From JAZDLC01 sp043802345 (GTDB lineage Bacteria > Planctomycetota > B15-G4 > JADJEK01): a DNA stretch of 9,457 nucleotides. This document shows, piece after piece, positions 1 through 8,100 of the stretch. A program made the position numbers and the translations under genes. Numbering within the stretch: position 1 is the first letter of the stretch; each line of letters starts with the position of its first letter. Where the stretch lies: assembly GCA_043802345.1 (NCBI GenBank), contig JAZDLC010000074.1, positions 1 to 9,457 of the forward strand. The letters run 5' to 3'. A model generated the notes under the pieces. It worked only from the letters and a program-made list of their open reading frames with translations, ran no database searches and was not told where the DNA came from.

Positions 1-2277
1 GCGCGGCACCGACCCGGCGATCCGTTGGTGGTGGGCTGGTGCGGTTCCACCACGCATGACGAGGACCTGGGAGTCGTCAGGGAGGCGATTGAATACCTGC
101 TGCGCAAGCACAAGGGCGAGCTGGAGTTCCACTTCTTCGGCTATGTCCCGGACCAGCTCGCGGGGATGGAGGGGGTCTACCTGGTCCGCGGGACGACCGG
201 TGACCTGGCCCAGTATGCCAGGGGGGTGAGAGGCTCCAATCTTCACATCGCCATCGCGCCGCTGATGGACCATCCCTTCAATCACTGCAAGAGCGACCTG
301 AAGTACCTGGAGTACTCCCTCTGCTGCGTTCCCGGCGTTTACAGCAACATCACCCCGTACGCCGGTTCCGTCCGGGACGGAGTCACCGGGCTGCTGGTGG
401 AGAACGAGACCGGTGCCTGGGTCGAGGCGATCGAGCGGCTGATCGACAGTCCAGATCTGAGGGAGGAGATCGCGAAGAACGCGTACGACGAGGTCCGCGC
501 CACGGCGTGCGTGGATGTGCGGGCCACCGAATGGGATGACCTCTATCGCTCGTTCGTGGTTACCGGGCCGCAGCGCGCCGGTTCCGCGAGCGACGACAAG
601 GCGATCCAGGAGGCCTCCTCCCTGCTGTTCCTCTTCCAGGCCCGGCAACAGGCCCGGGCTGGAGAAATGGCTGGCTCCGTGGTCAGTCTCGAAGCGTCGC
701 TCAGCCTGGATCCGTCCCGCGGCAGGGATGTGATCGCGGCGGGGTGCCTGTTCATGAACAGGCAGGAGTACGGGGTGGCGGAGCATATCTTCCACGCGGT
801 CGTCAGGGAAACGCCCGACAATCCGGAAGGGTATCTATGGCTGGCCAGATTCTACCGTGCTCTGGGAGACGTCCTTCGCGCCGAGAAGATCCTCGCGGCG
901 GCGGCGGAACTCCATCCGGCCGACCCGGATCTGGTGTCCGAGCACGTGGAGCACCTCATCGATCTGGAGAGACCCGACCAGATCGGGCCGAGGCTGAGCG
1001 CGCTGGTCAAGGCGGAGCATCACCCGGAAGAGGCGGTCATGGTGGCCGAGATGATGGTCCGCATGGGCCGGGCGAGGGAAGCCCGTGCCGTCATCGAGAA
1101 GGCCGGCCGGGCCTTCCCCAAGGTCGACTTCAGCCTGCTTCAGACAGCTCTGGCGCGGGCCGAGAGGGACGGTCTCGTGAATGCCACGGGTTCATCCGCC
1201 GCGGCAGACGGCGTGAAGATCGCCGTCTACACCAGGGAACCGCTCACCTCGCCGCGTGTCACGCAGCGCCTGCGATCCCCCTTCCGCGCCCTGGAACGGG
1301 CCGCCCTGGCCACGACCCGCTGGAGCGACGGAGAACTGGAAGGGGACGCGGTCGACTGGGCGGACGTGGTGGTTCTGCACCGCGATTTCGCCAAGCGGGA
1401 TCTCGGCGAGCGGATCGTGGAGAGGGCCCGCAAGAGAGGTATGCCGGTGGTGTTCGAGCTGGATGACCTGCCGTACGAGTGGATGGCTCTGAACGGCGAC
1501 CAGCAGGCAGTTTCCCTGAGGGATGACGTGAGCTGGATGATTGGCGCGGCGGACGTCACCACCGTCGCCACCGAGGGACTGCGGGCCGTGCTCAGCGAGC
1601 TCAATCCGTCCGCGTGCGAGCGGATCGTGGTGCTGGAGACGGCCATCGACCCGGGTATCTGGGAGAGTTCAAGGCCGTGGAGAAACAGGGTGGGAAAGCC
1701 GTTCCAGGTCGGTCTGGTGACCGACTGGTGCCGGCCCGCGGAAATCCGCCGGCTCGTCAGCGCGCTCTCCCCGTTGCTCGGTAGCAAGGCCGGTGAAATC
1801 GTCCTGTCGACCTGGTCGCCCCGCACCCAACCGGGAGCGATCGCGCCCATGTCGCAGAACATCGGCAGCGCCACTCCATTCTACGTGGAGTACGCCCAGA
1901 AGCTGCAGCGGCGGGGCCTCGACATCGCGCTCGTGCCGGTCTCCAACGATCTCTACTACACGACCCTCCCCGACAGTATCGCCGTGGAGCTGGCAGCGGC
2001 CCAGATCCCCGCCATCTTCTCGTCAAGGGAGCCGTTCGCCAGTTCGGTGGTCCAGGGGCGGACCGGCATTCTGCTCGGCGACGAGCCGGACGCCTGGGCG
2101 GCGATGGTCCAGCGGCTGATGCAGTGCGATCGCACGCGGCGGGACCTGGCCAACCGGGCCTGGAACATCGCCTTCGCGGAGCGGACCGTTCAGCCGCAGG
2201 CGGCGACCTGGGGTGAACTGTACGGAAGCCTGGTGGAAGGACGCCGGGTGGGCCAGTTGTCGGGAACGTCCGCGTAG
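1..2277 (+). CDS. Glycosyltransferase, GT4 C-terminal half + TPR-like linker + second GT-B-like domain (5' partial)
   Basis: The frame is open from base 1 and begins inside a recognisable domain, so the true start lies upstream; the TTG at 25 is unlikely to be the start. Residues below count from the codon at 25. Residues 2-175 look like the nucleotide-sugar-binding half of a GT4 glycosyltransferase: an entry motif VGWCGSTTHDEDL, then N86, K89 and E96 in NHCKSDLKYLEY, followed by a PYAGSVRDGVTGLLVEN-type loop. Residues about 195-385 are alanine-rich paired helices resembling TPR repeats (for example NPEGYLWLARFYRALGD). Residues about 398-740 form a second GT-B-like unit with DWADVVVLHRDF, FELDDLPYEW and LVPVSNDLYYTTLPDS. 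In this copy the usual lysine near the donor site is replaced (aligned to L648) while E655 is kept, so it may be non-catalytic or altered. The role is probably transfer of sugars to a surface glycan or protein. The family call is firm; donor and acceptor are unknown. The gene ends with TAG. Confidence 0.85.
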   Translation, partial: ARHRPGDPLVVGWCGSTTHDEDLGVVREAIEYLLRKHKGELEFHFFGYVPDQLAGMEGVYLVRGTTGDLAQYARGVRGSNLHIAIAPLMDHPFNHCKSDLKYLEYSLCCVPGVYSNITPYAGSVRDGVTGLLVENETGAWVEAIERLIDSPDLREEIAKNAYDEVRATACVDVRATEWDDLYRSFVVTGPQRAGSASDDKAIQEASSLLFLFQARQQARAGEMAGSVVSLEASLSLDPSRGRDVIAAGCLFMNRQEYGVAEHIFHAVVRETPDNPEGYLWLARFYRALGDVLRAEKILAAAAELHPADPDLVSEHVEHLIDLERPDQIGPRLSALVKAEHHPEEAVMVAEMMVRMGRAREARAVIEKAGRAFPKVDFSLLQTALARAERDGLVNATGSSAAADGVKIAVYTREPLTSPRVTQRLRSPFRALERAALATTRWSDGELEGDAVDWADVVVLHRDFAKRDLGERIVERARKRGMPVVFELDDLPYEWMALNGDQQAVSLRDDVSWMIGAADVTTVATEGLRAVLSELNPSACERIVVLETAIDPGIWESSRPWRNRVGKPFQVGLVTDWCRPAEIRRLVSALSPLLGSKAGEIVLSTWSPRTQPGAIAPMSQNIGSATPFYVEYAQKLQRRGLDIALVPVSNDLYYTTLPDSIAVELAAAQIPAIFSSREPFASSVVQGRTGILLGDEPDAWAAMVQRLMQCDRTRRDLANRAWNIAFAERTVQPQAATWGELYGSLVEGRRVGQLSGTSA

Positions 2278-2282
2278 ATCCG

Positions 2283-2306
2283 CGCGGGGTCGCCCGACGA
2301 CCCGCG
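2283..2306 (+). terminator. GC-rich hairpin just after the glycosyltransferase stop (possible terminator, no T tract)
   Basis: CGCGGGGTCG (2283-2292) can pair with CGACCCGCG (2298-2306) around a five-base loop, with one bulged G. It starts six bases after the stop codon. No run of T follows, so it is not a classical intrinsic terminator. It may protect the 3' end of the mRNA or act with Rho. Confidence 0.3.
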
Positions 2307-2314
2307 TGGCCGTT

Positions 2315-2330
2315 CGATTCCTCAGAATCG
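2315..2330. terminator. Small perfect hairpin in the convergent gap
   Basis: CGATTC (2315-2320) and GAATCG (2325-2330) form a perfect six-base-pair stem with the loop CTCA. It lies directly after the GC-rich hairpin and before the long inverted repeat. There is no T tract, so a terminator role is only possible. A chance hairpin of this size is also plausible. Confidence 0.2.
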
Positions 2331-2345
2331 GCTCGAGATCGCTTA

Positions 2346-2501
2346 GGGCCCGCGCAGGAATAACTTCCTGTTTTGGGCGAGCAATCGTCGTTCCAGGCAA
2401 GACGCGACGACGACCGCGTATTCGAGATACGCCGAGGAGGAGCAACACAGCCAGGGGCGGCGAGGGCCGGCCAAGACCGGGAGTTATTCCTGCGCGGGTC
2501 C
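2346..2501. repeat. Long inverted-repeat element, MITE/REP-like
   Basis: The arms 2346-2368 and 2479-2501 are complementary over all 23 positions if two G-T wobbles are allowed (core CCCGCGCAGGAATAACT). After one mismatch the pairing continues imperfectly to 2379/2468, giving a stem of about 34 bp. Inside are two further hairpins: GCGTAT (2416-2421) with ATACGC (2427-2432), and TCGTCGT (2385-2391) with ACGACGA (2407-2413). TTA lies immediately outside each arm (2343-2345 and 2502-2504), which could be a short target duplication. The element lies between the 3' ends of two convergent genes, a usual place for non-autonomous repeats, and holds no credible gene. Its structure suggests a multi-copy mobile or REP-type repeat. 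Only one copy is present in the window, so the family assignment is inference. It might also work as a two-way transcription terminator. Confidence 0.7.
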
Positions 2502-2529
2502 TTACGGGATGGAGACGGTGCGGCAAAGG

Positions 2530-3723
2530 CTACGGCCCAAGACGGGCGCAGGATGAGAGCATCCTCCTCAGTCCCTCGCCGCACTCTCCCTCAGGGGCGT
2601 CCAACTTCCCGAGGATCTCGGCGTCGTACGGGTCCTGCTGCCGCAGGTAGAAGCGATAGAGGGCTCGAGCCTGACCGGGTCGCCCCTGCGAATCCAGAAG
2701 ATGACCACAATGCAGGATTACGCGGCGATCGTACGGATCGAGCCTCAGAGCGACGGCGGCGTGCGCGAGCGCGTCGTCCATGTCTCCTAGATGGAAGCAG
2801 GCCGCACTCCGTTGATGATGGACCATTGCCATCTCCGGAGCCACGGCGAAGGCGCGGTCCAGCGTGCTCAGAGCGCCCACGAAGTCCTGCTCCATGATGA
2901 GCTCATGAGCATCGTGAATGAGCGTCCGGAGCTCGCCGTTCACGCGGACGAATTCCCTGACTGCATCCTGAAAGCCGGATCCCTCCCGCTCCGTCTCCTG
3001 CTCGAAGCGGTCCGCCACAAATTGATACAGGTCGACGTCGAGAGCGTTTACACGAGTGATCCCGGATACCGTGTCTTCTGGAATGGTGGCCGCGGGAGGC
3101 TTCTTGACAGCGACGTTTTCGCGCTCGTAATACAGTGACCTCCAGCCAAATTGGCGTGCCAGCAGGACGAGCGCTTCGTCGAATTTCTCGGTGAGCCCCA
3201 CCAGGCTGAAGTGGTCGCGAATGTTGTTCTTGGCCCGCTCCAGGGTCTCTTCATCCAGACTGCCCCAGGGCGCGTCCAACATTCCAGCGAACATCCTGAC
3301 CATGGCGTTGTCATTGAACTTCCACTCGCCGCATTCCACGAACTCCCGAAGGCCCATGTTCGCCTCCATCAGCGTCTGATGGAAGACGTGACCCGGGTTG
3401 TTTCGGATGTAGTGGTAGTCGGAGATGATGCGCTCGACCGGCTGCCGCGTCACGGCCACGTATGTGGCCGGTGACGCCAGGTGCTGGTGCATGCCGAAGT
3501 CAAAGTGGCCAAGCAGGAGCTGAATCTGCAATCTCGTCACTTCCGGGAGAGTCTTGAAGTGAGCGAAGAGCTCTTCAGGGTGATTGCCGTACAAGCGATG
3601 CGTGGCGCCAGGCTCGAATTGCCGTTGCAGGATGCGACGCAGCGTGCTCCCTGCCGTCTTGGGGACGTGAAGGAAGATGACCGCGCGATCTCCCCTGGGA
3701 GCTGATGACGAAAATGTGCTCAT
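2530..3723 (-). CDS. PAPS-dependent sulfotransferase (Sulfotransfer_2-like) with C-terminal TPR-like tail
   Basis: The 397-residue protein starts at an ATG (3723) preceded by AGAGAGG-type bases on the minus strand and ends with TAG. Residues 15-30 (VIFLHVPKTAGSTLRR) match the 5'-phosphosulfate-binding loop of sulfotransferases, with K22, T23 and S26 as expected contact residues. GHFDFG (72-77) and VTRQPVERIISDYHY (91-105) match the region that binds the 3'-phosphate of PAPS, with R93 and S101. This resembles the Sulfotransfer_2 family, which includes carbohydrate 2-O-sulfotransferases. It would move sulfate from PAPS to a hydroxyl, here probably on a sugar. Residues about 273-365 form helical pairs with TPR character (MVHHQRSAACFHLGDMDDAL and following). 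No signal peptide or membrane segment is visible, so it is probably cytoplasmic. It is the only minus-strand gene between glycosyltransferases, and sampled 60-base lines are about 57-58% G+C, which looks lower than much of the neighbouring genes. The substrate is unknown. Confidence 0.85.
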   Translation of the reverse strand: MSTFSSSAPRGDRAVIFLHVPKTAGSTLRRILQRQFEPGATHRLYGNHPEELFAHFKTLPEVTRLQIQLLLGHFDFGMHQHLASPATYVAVTRQPVERIISDYHYIRNNPGHVFHQTLMEANMGLREFVECGEWKFNDNAMVRMFAGMLDAPWGSLDEETLERAKNNIRDHFSLVGLTEKFDEALVLLARQFGWRSLYYERENVAVKKPPAATIPEDTVSGITRVNALDVDLYQFVADRFEQETEREGSGFQDAVREFVRVNGELRTLIHDAHELIMEQDFVGALSTLDRAFAVAPEMAMVHHQRSAACFHLGDMDDALAHAAVALRLDPYDRRVILHCGHLLDSQGRPGQARALYRFYLRQQDPYDAEILGKLDAPEGECGEGLRRMLSSCARLGP

Positions 3724-4022
3724 GCCGCCTCTCTGTTTCCTCGATCGCTGTTCGGGCCGCGCTCAACTCCAGTGCCCGTTGCGCGTGGGACGTGAAGCGT
3801 ACCGAGGATGTCGATCGAGGTCGAGATCGAGCGTCCCTGGTAAATCCCCGGCGGAGCCCCTCCATCCGGCCCGTCTCTTCCTTGCGTGAGACTGCCTCGT
3901 CCAGGTCAGAAGCGCCGGAAACGGGCAAAGACGCTCGCTAAATGCCCGATCCGGCCAGGTTGCAGATCGGCAGATTCGGCTAAAGATTGGCACGCACCTG
4001 ACCCGACAGAGAGGCAGGAGTC
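3724..4022. other. Divergent intergenic region between sulfotransferase and mutase-like gene
   Basis: About 300 bases separate the two divergent start codons and should hold both promoters. No convincing independent gene is seen. Short repeats include an inverted pair CCGATC (3946-3951) and GATCGG (3965-3970), and the motif GATCGAG occurs twice near 3813-3831. A minus-strand reading frame in a different phase crosses this region and gives a protein-like helical stretch just before the sulfotransferase start; it is discussed as a finding and not annotated as a gene. Confidence 0.5.
3960..3986 (+). promoter_or_regulatory. Weak candidate sigma70-type promoter
   Basis: TTGCAG (3960-3965) and TAAAGA (3981-3986) resemble -35 and -10 boxes and lie upstream of the mutase-like gene. 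The 15-base spacer is shorter than the preferred 17, and the -10 match is only partial. This is a suggestion from position and base pattern, with no other support. Confidence 0.2.
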
Positions 4023-5135
4023 ATGGAACAGACACGCACCCGCACAGACACGTCCGTGCGGTACCAAGGAGACTGCCAGGTGAGCCGTGCCGCGTCGGAC
4101 CTGAAGATTACGATCGTCGTGCCCACCATCCGGGAAGACTGCATCCACGCGTTTTTCGAGCAGTGGGAGCGGGAGTTCGCCAGGCCGAATATCCATGTCA
4201 TCGTGATGGAAGACAATCCGACACGGACCTTCCGGATCGAGACTCCCATCCGCACCACCCACCTCTGCTGGGAGGAGATCGAGTCGGATCTGGGTTCGCG
4301 AGCATGGATCATCCCGCGCCGCACCGACTGTGTGCGCTCCTTCGGGTACTACAAGGCCTGGCAGGAGAGCCCGGACATGATCGTCACGCTGGACGACGAC
4401 TGCTATCCGATCGAACCAGGAGGTGTTGGCTTCCTGGAGAAGCACTGGCAGCGTCTCGAGCAGGGCGGTTCGGAGGAGGCCTGGGAGCCGAGCGGAATCG
4501 GCGTGGTCACCCGCGGTGTGCCGTACTACAAGACGGCGCGCAACAGGAGTTGCGTGCTGAACCACGGTCTGTGGAAGCGGGTGCCGGACTTCGACGCGCC
4601 GACGCAGTTGGTCCAGAACCGGCTCAACCTGCCGTTCGAGTTCAAGAACCTGACCATCCCGGTGGGCCGCTACTTCCCGATGTGCGGCATGAACGTCGCC
4701 TTCCGGCCGGAAGTCGTACCCGCCTTCTACTTCCTGCTGATGGGCAAGGAATACCGCTTCGACCGCTTCGGCGACATCTGGTCCGGAGTCTTCGTCAAGA
4801 AGATCTGTGACCATCTCGGCTTCGCGATCAACAGCGGCGATCCGGCGATCGATCATCAGCGAGCCTCGAACGTCTGGGCCAACCTCAACAAGGAGGCGCC
4901 CGGGCTCGAGATCAACGAATCGCTCTGGGACACGGTTGATCAGGTGGTGTTGACCGAGGTGACGTTTGCCGGCTGCTACCGGCAGCTGGCCCGGAACCTG
5001 CCGCAGGACGGACCGGGACGGGAGTACATGCTCAGGTTGCGGGACGCGATGCTGGCCTGGACGGAACTGTTCGGGGTGCATGACCTGAGCCACGACTCGC
5101 TCGAGCTGGCGGTGTCCGGCAGCGTGCGGGAGTAG
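4023..5135 (+). CDS. Reversibly glycosylated polypeptide / UDP-arabinopyranose mutase family protein
   Basis: The 370-residue protein matches the plant RGP/UAM family in several blocks recalled from that family: ITIVVPTIRED (29-39), a DDD motif in VTLDDDCYP (121-129), a VTRGVPY block (162-168), NHGLWKRVPDFDAPTQLVQ (180-198), FPMCGMNVAF (218-227), and DRFGDIWSGVFVKKICDHLG (247-266). Plant members interconvert UDP-arabinopyranose and UDP-arabinofuranose in the cytosol and become glycosylated on an arginine; R164 lies where that arginine would align. The DDD motif would bind the metal and UDP. No signal peptide or membrane segment is seen. Bacterial members may have a different substrate, so mutase activity is inference. 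A second start, GTG at 4080, has a better ribosome site and would give 351 residues starting just before the conserved domain. The gene is followed after 49 bases by the large glycosyltransferase gene and probably shares its transcript. Confidence 0.85.
   Translation: MEQTRTRTDTSVRYQGDCQVSRAASDLKITIVVPTIREDCIHAFFEQWEREFARPNIHVIVMEDNPTRTFRIETPIRTTHLCWEEIESDLGSRAWIIPRRTDCVRSFGYYKAWQESPDMIVTLDDDCYPIEPGGVGFLEKHWQRLEQGGSEEAWEPSGIGVVTRGVPYYKTARNRSCVLNHGLWKRVPDFDAPTQLVQNRLNLPFEFKNLTIPVGRYFPMCGMNVAFRPEVVPAFYFLLMGKEYRFDRFGDIWSGVFVKKICDHLGFAINSGDPAIDHQRASNVWANLNKEAPGLEINESLWDTVDQVVLTEVTFAGCYRQLARNLPQDGPGREYMLRLRDAMLAWTELFGVHDLSHDSLELAVSGSVRE
4066..4071 (+). promoter_or_regulatory. Ribosome binding site supporting an alternative GTG start at 4080
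   Basis: AAGGAG ends eight bases before an in-frame GTG at 4080, a near-ideal spacing. The upstream ATG at 4023 has AGAGAGG (4008-4014) eight bases away and an AGGAG only two bases away. The 19 residues between the two starts show none of the conserved family blocks. The GTG may therefore be the main or an additional start. Confidence 0.45.
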
Positions 5136-5184
5136 CGACCTTACAGGACGATCGGAACGCGCAGAACGGAGAGGATTTTAGAGC

Positions 5185-8100
5185 ATGAAGGTTTCGCCAG
5201 TGACGGTGGTGATTCCCAGTTACAACCGGATCGCCACACTGAAGGGGTGCATCCAGGGCATTCGCGACACGGCCGGCCACCCTGATTTTGAAATCGTGGT
5301 GGTCGACGGCGGTTCCGACGACGGCAGTGTCGAGTGGCTCGAGCAGCAGCCGGACGTGCGGTTGCTCCAGGTGCAAAAGAGGGGCGTCGCCATGGCGGTC
5401 AACCTCGGCATCGCCCAGAGTGGCCGCCGGGACGTGGTTCGCCTGCACTCCGACGTGATCATGGAGACCGACGGCTGGCTGCTCCTGCTTTCAGAAGCCG
5501 CCCGGGATCTGCCGGGCGCCGGCGTGGTCGGCGGGCAGTTGTTGCTCCCCGACGACCGCATCCAGTCGGCGGGACGCAGCATCATCACCGGGGCGGGCCT
5601 GTACGAGCGTCATGCGGATCGCAAGACGTTCCAGAGCCGGGTCGAGAACGGCAAGGCGGTCGAGGTGGACGGCGTGCCGGGCGCCCTCTGCTACATGACC
5701 CGGGAGACGTTGGACGCCACCGGAGGCCTGGACGAGGGGTACTGGCCGATCTACATGGACGATGACGATTTCTGCATGATGGCTCGGCAGAAGGGGTTCA
5801 AGGTGTATGTCCACGAGGGGGTGCAGGGTGTCCACCACACCTCGACCTGGACGCCGACCACGTCGCAGCACATCAATTCCGTGAGGGGCACGGGCGTCAA
5901 GCTGGACAAGTTGAATGGCATCAAGGTCCTGGCCCGCAATCTGCACGTGGAACACTGGGTCAGCAAGTGGGGCTGGAACCCGCGCTTCCCCGATCTCTCC
6001 GAGATCCGGCGGCTCTATGGCAAGACCGAGATCTGCTGGCGGATCGGTGAGTCGATGCGGTATCGCGAACCGGGTGACTGGCCCCCCACGGTCGACGTGG
6101 TCATGGTGACCTGGAACAACCTGGCGGTGCTGAAACGGTGCATGAACAGCCTGGCCAAGACGAGCTATCCGGCGGAGAAGGTCCGGGTGCATATCACCGA
6201 TAACGGGAGCCGGGATGGAACTCTCGAGTACCTGAAATGCCTGCAGGAGGAAGGCGTCTTCCCGTTCAAACTCGTGCTCCATTGCCTGCCAGTGAACACC
6301 GGCTGTCCGATCGGCTTCAACTGGTCGATCGCGCACGGCCAAGCCGAGCTGGTGGCGCGCCTGGACGACGATGTGATCGTGCCGCCGGAGTGGCTCGATT
6401 CGCTGGTGCAGACCTTCAGAAGGCGCCCCTTCGCGGGGGTGGTAGGACCGAAGATCCTGAACGATACCGCGCACAACGATATTCAGTGCGCGGGCTTTCG
6501 CATGTATCCGTGGGTGTACGGTCATGAGAACGAGCCGGACGAGGGGCAGGCCGACTACGTCGCGCGGGTCTCGCACGTACGCGGCTGCTGCAATGTCTAC
6601 AGACGGCAGGCCCTGGACGACTGCGGCCTTTTCGATTTGCGGTTCAGTCCCAGCCAGGCCGACGACCCGGACCATCACGCGGCGCTGTTGGTTTCCGGCT
6701 TTGAAGTGATCTACGACGGCCACGTGGGGGTGATTCACGCGCTCAACTCGGGAGCCGGAAGGACCTATTCCGCAGTCTCCAACCAGATCGCCAACCAGAG
6801 CAAGCTGCTCGGCAAGTGGGGCCGGGAGATCTGGAGGATCCTGGACCAGAGCCTGGAGCTGTCGCACGAAGGCCGGTTCCTTCCAGATGACGGCGATACA
6901 TCGGAATTCATGGCCAGCCTGGACCCGGTCGACAGCTATCCCCGCGTCGTGGAAGTCGAACTCTCGGAGAAGATGCGCGAGGAGCGGCTCAAGGTGATCG
7001 AGCTGCGCGAACGCGCGCTCTCCGACGAGGGCGGTTTCGGGCAGGTCTGGGAGGATATCCTGGAGCAGGCCCGGACTTTGCGGCGGGACGGACTGGACCG
7101 GCTCGCGGCTCCGCTTCTGCACTCGATGGTGGACTTGAGGCCGGATCACTTCCGGGCGCTGTCCGACCTCGCGCTGACCTACCTGCGGCTCGGAGAACTC
7201 GACCGGGCCCGCACCCTTTGCCGCCGGGCCGGGCGTCTGGCGCCCGGGGAGCAGGCGATCGCGGACCTGGCCCGGGAAATCGAGAGATGTTCGGCAGCGG
7301 CCGAACAGGCCGGGCCCGCTTCGGGACGATACGGTCACGACCACGCCGACCGATCGGGCGAAATCGGCGAGCCGACGCTGAAGGCCCAGCCCGCCGTCGC
7401 CAGCCGGAACATGAAGGTGCTGATGGTGAACACCTTCGAACGCCGGGTGGCGGGGGGCGACATGGTCCAGATCAAGAAGAGCGCCCAGTACCTGCGCAAG
7501 CTGGGTGTGGATGTGACCATCAGCTACACCGCCCGGCCCGATCCCCGGGGGTACGATCTGATCCACGTCTTCAACCTGTGGTTTCCACAGCAGACCCTGC
7601 CGCAGGTCAAGGGGCTGCGCGTGGCGGCGCCGCAGACTCCGATCGTGATGACGCCGATCTACTGGGACATGGCTGAAAAGGACTGGGCCGACCATGTCGT
7701 ACCGCGCCTGTTTGCCCAGTCGAAGTCAGAAGCGGAGCTGGCGGCGCGACTGCAAGACCTGAAGAACGACACCCTGACCGTCGCCGGACTCAGGCGCTCC
7801 GATCGCCGGGAGCCGAATTTCGGCGGCTACGAGCTCTACCAGCGAGAAATCCTGAAGCATGTGAGCCATCTGTTCCCGATCAGCAAGCGGGAAGTCGAGA
7901 ACCTGTGGAAGACGCTCGGCGTGGCGCTGCCGCACACGGTGGTCTACAACGGCGCGGAGCCCGCGGTCTTCGACCAGGCAACCCCGGACCTGTTCCGGGA
8001 GCGGTATGGAATCGGCGATTTCGTGCTGACCGTCGGACTGCTGGAGAACCGGAAGAACCAGCTGATGCTGTTGCATGCCCTCAAGCGGACCGGGATTCCT

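Noticed and set aside
1757..2584. 275-residue open frame on the minus strand across the gene end and the repeat element
   Set aside because: The translation is low-complexity and rich in arginine, proline and serine, typical of a shadow frame. It overlaps a real gene end and the inverted repeat.
2373..2897. 174-residue plus-strand frame starting inside the inverted-repeat element
   Set aside because: It runs opposite the sulfotransferase and its translation shows no family features; the start lies in the repeat.
3813..3831. Repeated GATCGAG motif in the divergent intergenic region as an operator
   Set aside because: The two copies are short and part of a simple GA/TC-rich stretch; chance similarity is more likely.
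3906..5093. 395-residue open frame on the minus strand
   Set aside because: Antisense shadow of the mutase-like gene, which has clear family motifs on the plus strand.
5491..7695. 734-residue open frame on the minus strand
   Set aside because: It lies wholly opposite the three-domain glycosyltransferase, whose motifs are unmistakable. Long antisense frames are common in high-GC genes, and no family is recognisable in the translation.
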